Shown here piece by piece: positions 53,879 to 64,000 of a stretch of 64,000 nt of DNA. The position numbers and the translations under genes were made by a program. The notes beneath the pieces are model-generated. The model searched no databases. It was given only the letters and a program-made list of their open reading frames with translations, and was not told the DNA's origin. The stretch's first letter is position 1, and every line of letters starts with the position of its first letter. Source of the DNA: Bullera alba (lineage: Eukaryota > Basidiomycota > Tremellomycetes > Tremellales > Bulleraceae); assembly GCA_001600095.1 (NCBI GenBank), contig BCIX01000001.1, positions 5,295,198 to 5,359,197 of the forward strand, given 5' to 3'.

Positions 53879-55393
53879 TCATTCTTGATAGAGAGGATCT
53901 AGACTCCGCCTTCCCGAATTGCGCAGTCTGCTCAAGACGCTTGACTTGGCTCGAACGAGGTCCGCATCCAATAGACTGATGATAGTCTCGCCCTCATGAA
54001 CATCCACTAGCTCATAGCCGGTGTCTGGGCCGACTGCGTCCTTGATAGCAGGTGGAACCAGTATGGGTCCGTCGAGCCAAGGCGCACTCATGGCTTGCCC
54101 CGCTGTCATACGATGACCAGGTGAGAGGGTCAGACAATGTTCGAGGCCTTCTAGGGCGTCTCGTTTGGTCGTATCGTCTTCGATAGTGCGTAGTGCAGGT
54201 AGATGGTCGCCAAGGTCCTGCTTCGGGAAGTGCTCGAACTCGACTTTACCAGAATCGGGAAGGGAGCGAAAGTCCTTAAACAGGGTCAGTACGACGTCTG
54301 CGTTTCTGAGGGCATGACACTACACTCACTGGCCAGGTCTCGTCATTGGGCGATCCTCTCAATCTGAAGATACTCGCTGCCAAACCGATATCCCCGAATG
54401 AATCATCGAACAAGGCTACGTTGGTCCTTCGGGGCAAATTGTCCCATAACTGCTCCAATGGGTCGACCTCTAGATAAGAATGCGGATCTATGTTCCCGTT
54501 CCCGGTGAAGAATTCGGCGAGCATGACCCCGATGGCCCAAAGGTCAATGGCTTGCGCGTCGTAGCGTTGTGGTCCAAAGAGCAACTCTGGCGCTCGATAC
54601 GGTCTGCCCGGAATCAGCCGTGTCCTCATGACGCGATATAGATCATGTCATAACGAGCTGAATTGAGGCCGACTCACCCAGTGCCGACCGCACAACTCAT
54701 GTATCCCTCTGCTTCGTCAGGATCATCGGGGACTGAAGCGCCGTCCCACGCAGTACCAAAGTCGATTAGAACCACCCTGCCATCCCATCCGAGCATGACA
54801 TTGGAGGGGTTGATATCTCGATGCGCGATGCCAGCATGATGTATGAATTCGACACCATGGAGCAGCTGGAATGTCACAGACTTGAACAGTACCGCCAGAG
54901 GTTTGGCGCTTCGTGGCGAGGACATCAGATCTCCCAGAGTTATCGCGAGGAGAGGCAGGCTCAAGTACCACCGCCTATCCTCACGGCTGTACTCATGGTC
55001 GAGCAGTTGAACGACCTGATCAGATGATATTCTGTCAGTGCTCATGCGAGGCCAAAGCTGTGCTCTGGGTCCAGGACTTACATTCGGATGATGAAGACTG
55101 TTCAGTATTCGGACCTCTTTGAAAACATTGTGCGGCCTTCGCAGCTGGTTTATACCATGCTCGTCCGCTTCCGCAATTTTCAGCACCTTGGTCGTAGAGA
55201 TGTCAACGGCGTCAGAGATTGTAAATCCTGACACGTCGGTTGGACCAGAGAAGGCGACGACGTAGCTGCTGGTTCCCTAATGACGATGCTCAGCCAATGC
55301 TCAGCTAGCATTTGATTTGGCCCTGCAGCCAAGAGACATACTTGGGCTAGGAGGACCTGTGCCATCTTTGCTGACCCTCACGTTGATCGCCAT
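53879..55393 (-). CDS. CDK-like protein kinase, Cak1/Csk1-type (probable CDK-activating kinase)
   Basis: Reads MAINVRVSKDGTG in exon 1 (from 55393), QGTSSYVVAFSGPTD in exon 2, then TKVLKIAE (ATP Lys), FKEVRILNSLHHPN and VVQLLDHEY. Next come LLHGVEFIHHAGIAHRDINP with VVLIDFGTAWD, SCAVGTGPYRAPELLF (P+1), and YDAQAIDLWAIGVMLAEFF. The C-terminal lobe includes NDETWP and LEHCLTLSPGHRM, as in CDKs. There is no GxGxxG loop, as in yeast Cak1, which is active without it. The catalytic-loop Lys (HRDxK) is replaced by Asn (HRDIN), so activity should be checked. These features fit a monomeric CDK-activating kinase such as Cak1/Csk1 better than a canonical CDK; the assignment is tentative. It is convergent with TFIIIA, with only 73 bp between stops. 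Confidence 0.82.
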
Positions 55394-55583
55394 CCTGGGA
55401 TAGAGCACAGCATGGCTCTCAATTGGTGTGAGCGATGTGAAACTGTGGACCCAATGTGGACCAGTCATGGTAACTCGTCCAAAATGCGGGCAGACTTGAT
55501 GCTCACACGGTACATCTCGATACACGTGGTGATACATCTTTCGGACTTAACCGAGACAGAGCGTGCTGTCGGGCGATCATCGA

Positions 55584-58262
55584 TCATAGCTGAGCCTCTG
55601 CTTCTTCGAACAACTTCTCAAGATTTCGTACAAATGCCTGCGCCTCCCTCCTACTCCGCATATACTGACCAGGGATCACTCCTCCCCGCTCCCGATCGGT
55701 GTGCAGGTGTTGCGCTTGCACAGCCAGCGGAATAGCAGGCGAGAAAGCGTCTTGCCAGGCCCTCGGCAGAGGAGCAACCTGCTCTGATTGGGGGACTGTC
55801 TCCGACAATAGTTCTCCACCCGCAAGTCCGCTCGTTCCTGATTGCTGGCTTGGGCGTCCGAGCCGATTGGTGCTGGGTCCATCTGGCGATGTATTGAAGC
55901 GGACTTGAGCGGCAACGGAGACCGGCAAACTACTGCGTCGACCGCGTGATGTGTCAAAGTTGGGCGTCATCTTCTTTAACATCGCTGTCGGCCCCATGGA
56001 CAGGACCTGCTGAATGTCCAGCGAGGAGGCGATAGACCCAAAACGGCTCTGACTCCGGACGGGTGGTGTTGCCGCGAGTATCTGTCTTAAATCACACGTC
56101 GAGACATTTTCTGGTGGTGGTGGTGGAGCCGCAGTGGAAGCACGAGCTCGAGGGACGACCGAATTCTTCGATTCTTCGATCCTCTTAAGCCAAGCCCTCC
56201 TCTCCTCTTCCTCCTCTTCCTCGCTGAGGCGTGTACCAGGGGTGTGGGTGTCGCACGAACCTGCAACGCTACCGGGACCGACAGGGAGGTATCCAGTACT
56301 TTCCATTCGATCCAGGGCGACGTCACTGCCGTTGTAGTCCAAGGTGTGCAGAGGGTATGTATCGGGACGATACTCCTTGCCGAGGTCTTGTTCGAGACCG
56401 GCATCCATTTTAGGGTCGATGTTCTCGAAGACTGGAATGTCCGACTGCAGCGGTGTCTGCAGAGTCTCAGCAGTGATTGCAGACTAGGAATACTGATCAG
56501 CTCATCTATCGCTTGTAGGGACACGACGGCAGAAACATACTTTGGCGACAGTGCTCAAATTGCTAAACCTGGATTCTTGATGCTGCTTCCAAGTCTGTTT
56601 CAAGCCCTAGGATTGTCAGACGACTGGATCACAGTGCCCTTGACCTAGCTCACCCTAAGAAGAGTAGGATCGACCAAAAGTCCGACCTAAGATGTAAGAT
56701 TTAGCTATATGACTCTTCGTCCTGAACTCCGTTACTTACACCCGCAAAGCAGAGGCCTCTGCCACCATTCAGACACTGGAAGAAGGCGAACAGCGATGCA
56801 GGAGGCGGCACTGCGTCTCTGGCATGTACAGCTGTATACAAATCTGCGACTAGAGATACCACTCTCATCAGCCGACGCCACGATGTATATGGAGTCCACT
56901 TACAAGCCATCAAGGTATAAAGGAAGACCAGGGTCAAGGGATACATGGTAATCCTGATTGCGACGCCGAAGAAACGGTCTTGCAGTTGATTCATCGATAT
57001 CCTGACCTCACTCGCTCCGTCCTTCTTGGCAGCCTTGTCGACCTTTTCGCATTGAGGGCACGCCTTTCGGTTCCTCCACAGATTCTGTGCTCTTCGAGGC
57101 GAGAAGGGATGGACGTAGCGATGATTGCAGCTGTCGGCGACTGAAATGGTGCCCGAAGGAGGTCCTATCAACAGCTCTGGCTGAGAAAGACCGGGGAAGT
57201 TGAGCAGTGATCGTGTTCTCCTCGCTTGGATAAAAATCGTGTGTAGCGTCTTCAGTGTGATCAGCGGCGACCCAAGTAATGCAAGCATTTCCATGATGGG
57301 ACTGCTGCTCACCACGATGATCGAGATACTAGCGATCAGGCAAGCGATTGCTTGCCATAGCCACTATGATGAGTCAGCATCGCACCAGCATGAGCAACTC
57401 TGAAACCCACCATGCCCAATATCAACTCGCGAATGCGGTCTTGCATGTCGACTGACGGACATTTGTCAATCCGGAAGGGCCACCTGAGAGAGATCTTCCA
57501 ACTCACCATCTCTGTAGTAGCTGCGTACCTGTCAGCCTGCAGTTCCACGGAAATACTTCATGCCACTCACCATGCTCCATAAATCGCGTCCCAGCCCGTT
57601 CGCCCTCGACAAGCTGCGATTAACGGCATGAGTATGCCGAGGAGGTACGAGAAGCCTATGTAGTATCTCTCCAGGTCTGTCCGGGGTCAGGTCGCATACT
57701 GCTGCACAAAAGGTTAGACCTACGGTATCTGCGGACATTCACTCCGAAGCGTATCGTCAACATCAAATTAATAGCGATGCAAGTGAAGAGGTAGTTGACA
57801 CTGAACAGATCAGCCCTCTCTTGTGTGATACCGGTATGATTGACCTACACGCTCATGGAACCTTGGAAGAGCACGACCATAGCATTGCAAGCTGTGTACC
57901 ACGGCCGCAATGGAGTACCCTAGATCGAACGGCAAGGTCAGTCTCGATCCCATTATCTACTTGCCGACAACTGCTTACCGGTGAGTACATGATGAGGAAA
58001 ATTGTGTCGCCAAAGATCTGAGTGCACATTGCCCATATGAATATCCGTAAAGACACTCTGTCCAGAAAGTGTCTCGCTGATTTGTGTAGTCGGATCCACG
58101 TCGCAGTCACAATGATGCACGAGCACATGATCAAAGAAAGGGACGCTCCGCCTGCGCCATATGGCTGGCCATGCTGCAGGACATTCAGCAACCCTATTCC
58201 AGATCGCGTTGACTCACATCGTAGGTCGGTTCTGGGTTCACGGAGTCTCGAACATCCTCCAT
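55584..58262 (-). CDS. GPCR-like seven-helix membrane protein, paralogue 2
   Basis: Starts MEDVRDSVNPEPTYD (58262), then HGQPYGAGGASLSLIMCSC (helix 1) and HFLDRVSLRIFIWAMCTQIF. The latter is the same cytoplasmic motif as HAIDRVSFRLLLWSMAVEII in the gene at 39.6-41.8 kb. Later exons show LERYYIGFSYLLGILMPLIA (helix 4) and GRTGWDAIYGA, parallel to LERWYVTGSLVLGIGVPVV and GKDKYYGT in the paralogue. LLALLGSPLITLKTLHTIF-like and ITMYPLTLVFLYTLMACKW helices flank a third cytoplasmic loop with paired Cys (CPQC). The long tail ends NLEKLFEEAEAQL. Several short exons between 57300 and 58000 are only roughly placed. Receptor function is inferred from topology. Confidence 0.75.
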
Positions 58263-59272
58263 GTTGACCCAGTTATCCTTCCAGTGGGAGTTGAGACGGG
58301 ATGTGTGAACCAGTTGGGAGATCGAACTCGACACCTAGATGGTACAGCGAGTCTTCGCTTTGATCGATGATCGTCTAGGTCATGAAGCCGTTTTGGTTGC
58401 TAGTGCACCGATGTGAACAGTTCAATGCGAGGTAGGACTTGGGATCGGTCTTTGACCTTCTACCACAAAGAGTCTAACTGAGCAAGTCGACCCAGAATTG
58501 GCAGATCTGCCTTGACTGGTCAGGACTGGTCTTAGAGTTGACGCGGGCTGCTCTCTCTGTTGCTCTCAGAAATCTGCAGATCGAGTTACAGATCTTTCTG
58601 TAGTGCCTGAAGATGGTCTGAAGATGGCGTTTGCGTTTGAATACCGATGTCGTCAGTTCTTTCTACTTCCTCAGCCAAACCAGGCCAGACCTGGCCAGAC
58701 TTAGACCAGCGGATTTGAGAGGACTTGGGTTACCACAGGAGCCGCGCAGGTCAGCGTGCGCCAGTGGTCAACTTCTAATACAGACACAGCACGACACGGA
58801 GGGACACGGAGGGACACCCTGGGACACCGTGGTAGTTTTCTCATGTCTCACATTTAGAGATCCCATCCGATGTTACCTGCTGTTGTTACGCACATTTCGC
58901 CCGTTCCGGGATTTTCATGGTTAACCGTCGATCGTCATCCGTGCCTATCCGTGCCAGTCCGTGCCGTGCCGTGCCTGCCCTGGTTACGGAATCTCAATCC
59001 CCTACATTAGGATCGGTGGTCACCGGGTTGTCACCTGTTGTCCACCGAGTCCAGACAGGTCCAGACCTCTGAGCAGTCGATTCTATTCTCAATACTCAAT
59101 GCTGGTAGATGCTGGTCCACGACTGTCCACGTGAAGCATAAGCCGAGGTCGCATCCAGGATCCAATACGCTGCAATAATATACGCAAATGCTCTTACATT
59201 GCTACACGTACCATACTCTACCATGTACATGGGTACAAACCACACGGGCCAGATCCTTACCCGATCACAAAA
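58263..59272. other. 1-kb intergenic region with short simple repeats
   Basis: The GPCR-like promoter side and the BUB1 3' side. GGGACAC(C/G) units occur at 58800-58835 and (T/G)CCGTGCC units at 58938-58976. No gene seen. Confidence 0.45.
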
Positions 59273-62200
59273 TCATCCCCGCTTCCCAGTGAGCGCTGCA
59301 AGTTCAATCTTCTTCAACATGGACCGCAGGTTCTTGCCCCCCTTTTGGCAATTTTCCTCGAGCCATCCCTCAAACTTGACTCGGATCGAGGACAGATTTT
59401 CCGTGATGGGCAACTGGCCTTGTTCTACTAGCGTCGGATTGAGCAATGTATCGAAGAGCGGGATCCAGAGATCGGATTGCCAGTACTAAACATGTCATCA
59501 GCTCGGTCTAGGTGACTGCATGGGACTAGTGTATAATAATCACTCACCCGTTTCAGAGGTTGATCAATCTTGTACCTCTCCTGGCCGGCGATTTGCTCCG
59601 TTTTGATGTATTTACCAAATAGCAAGCAGTAGCAGATACCAGCTAGACCAAAGTAGTCGGCTTGATAAGACCAGGGTCGGCCCTGTCGCAGCTCCAAGCA
59701 GTCTCGCTCATCCGTCTTCCAGTCTGCGACAAATGTCTGACCCTTGCCTTGATTAGGGAACAGATCGAGATCGATCCCTCGCCCGAAGTCGATCAATTTG
59801 ACACCCTTGTGTGACCACCCATTCTGCCCGTCTCTGCTGTACTGGGATGACCAGGCCGAGTTGCTGATCGACTCTAGGCGAACCAGGCAGTTGTCAATCT
59901 TCAGGTCCCCGTGGATGAAGTTTGACTGGTGTAATGACTCGACCATACGCAACAGCTCGATAGTGAAGAAGATCGCCAGGAGCTCGTCCATCGACGACGG
60001 GGCACCTGCCGTTGCAGGGGCTACACCAATGGAGGACGCCTTGTTGACCACGTCCAGTAATGTACCCTGACTTGAGAAATCTAACACCAGGTAGGACTCG
60101 TCGGCGAAGGCAAACAGCTGCCTGGCTTTGATGATTGACGAGCAAGCCCTCTTCTCCAACCGTCTGTGCAACCGGTCTAGGATGACCGCTTCCCAGATTG
60201 CAGCAGGCTTTTCCACCTTGATCGCGACCTTGCACTTCTCGTCCGCGTCTTCATCACTCTCGTCATCTTCTTCGTCATCGCTATCGGCGTCGTCTTGTGC
60301 TTGTCTTGCGGCAATGTCGATAGCGAGGAATACCTCGCCGAATCCTCCTTCACCAATCTTGTCCATGACCTCGTACGCAGTTCCTGGCAGATCGAGAGCG
60401 AAACCCTCTTCGGGAGCGATTGAGACTCTTGAATTGGAAACACTAGTCCGGCGGATCTTGGACTTGGCGAACTTCTTGATCATGTCAAGTCGACCCATGC
60501 TGGCGTGTCGGCAGTCCACAAAGCCCGTCAAGGCGGAGACGGGCGGCTCGACAGTAGCAAGCAGCTCGGCGATGATGCCTTCATCTGTTGGATCACATGG
60601 GTTGGGGATACCGCCATGTTGGGCCGTCACAAAGGCAGTCGACTCGTCCTGGGTCTCCTCGTGCCTGGTTTCAGTCAGGTCCCTGTCGTCGACAATCACC
60701 ATGGTGTGACCAGTGGACCGAGTAGCACCACCATGAATAGTGAAACCATCAGGTAGTTCGAAGCCTGTTCCAATATCCCCAGATCGATCCTCATTCCTCG
60801 TTGACATGTCAAAGAATGCGGTAGAAGGACTTTTCGATGAGCGAGGCGATGCTGTAGTACTTCTGGCTGAGCGCGATCTTTCGTCTTCTTCCACAACGGC
60901 TTGGAGGCTGGACCCCACAGTAACAGTTTCTGACCGCATGAATGCGTCGTCTCCGTCGTTCACGCCAGCGCTGGATCCCGCTGTCGAGAAGATATTGGCT
61001 GTTGAACTGCTGCGCCTCGAGGTGCCACCATTCTCCGAGCGGAAGGTCATCATTTGGGAGAACTCGCATGTTCTCTCGGTGATAGGGGTCATTTCGTGGA
61101 TCTGGGGGAAGCGGCCTGTCCGGCGAGGTCGTTGCGGCTCTTCGTCGTCTTCCTCATCGTTGATATTCACAAAGTGCTCATGAGGGTGGTCAACTGCCTC
61201 ATCGCCTCCGTCGTCCTCGGGGATGTGTACTTCGTCTGATCTTCCTGGTACTTGTTCCTGACCCGTTGGACCTGCTGGCGATGCCTGCTCCTCGGATTCC
61301 TCCAGGAGCGTCTCAGTGTAGGCGAGCCTCTCTGGTCGTTTCTCCGCAAAGGGCGTTGCAAAGCTGTTCATAGAGCCAAGTGGCTGGCGGCACTTGACGG
61401 ATGGTGTAGACTCGACCTCTTCGGCAAAGATTGAAAAACCTTTAGACTTGGACGAGCTTGCGACTGCAAGTGGTGTGCGTTGTACAGCCAGAGGAGTCTT
61501 TGCTGGGGTCTCAGAGAAGACGTTGAACTTAGCCACCTTTTGTCCTGTAGCTGGAGCATTCTCATCCGCGTAGACGGCCACCGATGGGGTCATCAGTTGA
61601 CGATGGTTCGGGAAAGCACCTTGTGGAGTCGGAGTTGGCGGGACCATACCGGCAGATGGACGCAGCATCGACGTCGACGAAACAGACTGAGGTACAGGAA
61701 GCGGTGTTGGCGGAACAGCGGCCATGTCCTCGTCTTCTTCCTCCGAGTCGGACTCGCTGTCCGAATCTCGAACTTTACCACCATGAATCGTCTGGTCGAA
61801 CATCATGGCGACCTCCTCAGCTGCCAATTTTGTGTTCACCGTAGGCGAGGGCATCGACTTCCTGACCTCTTTCTTAGGGGTAGACGCTGGTTTAAGGGTC
61901 AGGATCTGAAACAACAGTGACCTAACCATACTCACTTCCAGGTCGATGCCAACCTCTCTCCCAATCCTGTACCGCACCCCGCCATTCTTTTCCCAACAAG
62001 CCACGTTGCCTGGCTCTCACTTCCTCAAAACTCCATTCCTCCTGATTCTTGAATACCTGGCTCCAGTCGAACATCCGTCTCTGTATCTTGCCCTTGGCAT
62101 CTTTCACCTCCGGTCCGTCAGCCGGACACTCCCATGGCAGCATGACAAAGTGACTCGAGCTCGACTTGGGCCGGGACACCTTTCGAGCGACAGGTGGAGC

Positions 62201-63504
62201 TGGCAGTGATGGTATGGTGGGCAATGAGGAGCTCATGGCTGACGTATCGAAATTTTGCAGCGGGTTGGATTTGAGCATGTCCGTTTCGTTTGAGCGTTGC
62301 CTGACACGAGTGAAAACCTCGTCGGCTTTTCTGACAGAACCGTTGTCAGACTGAAGAACATGTGTCAGTGTCTCGATCGTTATGTAAACAAGAGTGAGAC
62401 CTACCACATCTCTGAACACCTCCAGTTTGGGAGTTCTGGGAGCCACCGAGCGCTGAGGTAGTGTCTCTCCAGCCCACGGTGTCGCCTCGACAGTGTTCTC
62501 TTTGCGTCTACTGTCTTTGGTACCGAAGTCCCTCCACTCTCCAGCAGGCGCATCCGAGGACGGGCCTTTGCCATCTGTGAAGATCTCCAACTTCGCCCCG
62601 TTATGGGCTTTCGAAATTCGGGTCGAGGGTGCAAGCTGGGTAGCGCCTGAGATTGGTGCGGGTCCTGGAACTGGCACACTGCCCAATATAGATCTTCCGG
62701 GAGTTCTAGTTGCCAGAACGGCGGGATCGTCGTCTGGTACCACTCCGGAGGGTGGGGCCATTATCCGCGCCAGAAACGCTTGGTGACGCGTTTTTAGTCT
62801 TTCTAGAGGCATGGCCTTGCGAGCGATACCTATACGGTAGATCTCATCCGCCTTCTTCTTCCTGTGACATGTCAGCATACGATACCCGCACAGACCTTCA
62901 ACCAACTGACCGTCCAAGTCCCTCGGCAGCCAACGCCCATTCCTCGTAGAACTCAGCGTGCCTCGTTCCCACGTCCTTGGCCTCGAGAAATGCCCAGATC
63001 TCCTCTCGCCTTTCGACTTGTCTCGAGTACATGACCCAGTGTTTCAGGTGCCGTATGTCTTGAGCATACCTTGAGTCGTCGACGAATCGTCGGGTGGTGG
63101 ACTCGAGCAGTGGAATGATGTGGGAGGCTGAAGAAGGGTGGTGCTGTATCGTAAAAGTGATATACCTGTGCACTTCAGCGACGACACTCGACCTAAGCGT
63201 TCACTCACCTGCCGTACACGTCGAGCAGGTCCATGGCCCCATCGGCCATATCTTCGCCTTCCTTATCTCTTCGTTCGGCTTCCGCTATCGCATTCTGGTG
63301 AGCCTCATGGCCCTCCTGAATCACCTTCTCCACCTCTCGATCGGATTTGTCGAAAACATTCGAGAGGGCCACAGCGGATCGCCCCGTCGTAAGTGGTCGA
63401 ATGTTCTCCTTTTGCGACTCGATCAATGCAAAGTCTGTCGTTGGAGTCGCTTCCATTTGGCTCGTACTAGCGGAAGCCTGCCGGGGCGTGCGAAGCGAGT
63501 CCAT
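59273..63504 (-). CDS. BUB1: Bub1/Mad3-family spindle-checkpoint kinase (MadBub type)
   Basis: Starts MDSLRTPRQ (63504). An N-terminal KEN box (ESQKENIRPL, residues 32-34) is followed by the Bub1/Mad3 TPR domain: QNAIAEAERRDKEGEDMADG...LLDVYGRYITF, then RRFVDDSRYAQDIRHLKHWVMYSR and EEIWAFLEAKDVGTRHAEFYEEWA. Four FxIF/LxVF-[DE]-like short motifs occur (LEIFTD, LEVFRD, FNVFSE, FSIFAE), resembling Cdc20-binding ABBA motifs. The middle is acidic and disordered. The kinase domain reads YEVMDKIGEGGFGEVFLAID, CKVAIKVEKPAAIWE (ATP Lys), FIHGDLKIDNCLV, KLIDFGRGID (DFG), TDERDCLELRQGRPWSYQAD and GICYCLLFGKY, with the final exon ending LTGKRG. KEN box and kinase in one protein is the unduplicated form that scaffolds and inhibits APC/C-Cdc20 at kinetochores. 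Confidence 0.93.
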
Positions 63505-63881
63505 GGTTGGTGTTAGCTAGGATACTGTTGATGAGAGAGAAATCAGTCGCCTCATCAGAGGACAAGGGACATTGTTTGGTCCGAGCGGAATCAATCTTGT
63601 CACTGAAGCTGAACCGTGAGTCATGATTTTGCCACCCCATATCACACGCGTTGTGACCGGCGCGCGTGTGACCGGAATCAGCCGCCACGCGCGCCGGCTT
63701 CGGGCTTGGTGCGATGACGACGGGATCTGCAAGATGATCTGCGCAACAAGCAGGTCATAGCAACGACGGTGTCACGGGTCCACTAGGGAGCTTGCTCGAC
63801 AACGCTTACATGTATGTCATACCCTTCGACACGTTTGACATCAGCTACATCTCCACACACTAGCTAGCACACTGATCAACC
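63505..63881. other. Divergent intergenic region BUB1 / right-edge gene
   Basis: About 380 bp. Nothing other than promoter sequence is expected; there is a GCGCGC-rich patch near 63650-63700. Confidence 0.4.
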
Positions 63882-64000
63882 ATGACGAGACAGCACGACG
63901 AGCAAGCACAGAGCGGGCCCGACCTTTCGCCAAAGCAAGCTGCGGCGGATGACAACAAGGTACCCCTTTACATGCGTGATGACGTGTCAGATACCTCACA
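63882..64000 (+). CDS. Start of an unidentified gene, cut by right edge
   Basis: ATG at 63882 opens a frame (MTRQHDEQAQSGPDLSPKQ, then AAADDNK) that stays open to the window end. A possible GTACCC donor follows AAG at about 63961. Codon use and the divergent spacing from BUB1 make a genuine start plausible. Too little is present to assign a family. Confidence 0.45.
   Translation, partial: MTRQHDEQAQSGPDLSPKQAAADDNKVPLYMRDDVSDTS

Overview
The window is nuclear DNA of a basidiomycete fungus, most likely a Tremellomycete (Cryptococcus/Kwoniella-like yeast). Genes sit on both strands and are packed with short introns, mostly about 50-65 nt with GTGAGT-type donors. The proteins are typically fungal: Wee1, TFIIIA, mL38, Pam16, Avl9, a GH71 alpha-1,3-glucanase and a secreted pepsin-like protease. 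A single Bub1-type kinase that also carries a KEN box fits the unduplicated MadBub of basidiomycetes. The genus cannot be fixed from the sequence alone. Layout, left part (1-16.6 kb): CUL3 (minus, cut by the left edge), an intronless probable mitochondrial protein (plus), mitoribosomal mL38 (minus), a Ubp12/USP15-type deubiquitinase (plus), a SIRT4-like sirtuin (minus), ornithine decarboxylase antizyme with a +1 programmed frameshift (minus), and a Bax-inhibitor-1 family membrane protein (plus, head to head with antizyme). Gene-poor island (16.6-24.1 kb): an intron-containing tRNA-Leu(AAG), a family of GTCCCCCAG direct repeats, a perfect 20-bp palindrome, and a minus-strand gene that appears to encode two fused copies of a DUF3435-type (Starship-captain-like) tyrosine recombinase domain. 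A 15-bp and a roughly 175-bp tandem repeat array lie directly upstream of that gene. This is the most unusual locus in the window. Right part (24-64 kb): a secreted aspartic protease and GH71 glucanase (both plus), Wee1 (minus), two unrecognised low-complexity proteins, a GPCR-like membrane protein (minus), PAM16 and AVL9 (plus), an unrecognised basic protein (minus) divergent from an Hst2-type sirtuin (plus), a Rho-family GTPase (minus), TFIIIA (plus), a Cak1/Csk1-like CDK-type kinase (minus), a second GPCR-like paralogue (minus), BUB1/MadBub (minus), and the start of an unidentified gene at the right edge. Most genes are ordinary housekeeping genes. Themes that recur are cell-cycle control (Wee1, MadBub, a CAK-like kinase), ubiquitin turnover (Cul3, a USP, antizyme), sirtuins (two) and mitochondrial function (mL38, Pam16). 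The neighbours do not form an operon or gene cluster. Very small exons recur: start-codon-only, 6-nt, 15-nt and 21-nt exons are predicted in PAM16, the Rho GTPase, CUL3 and the USP. All exon boundaries were read by eye from splice consensus, phase and protein family match.
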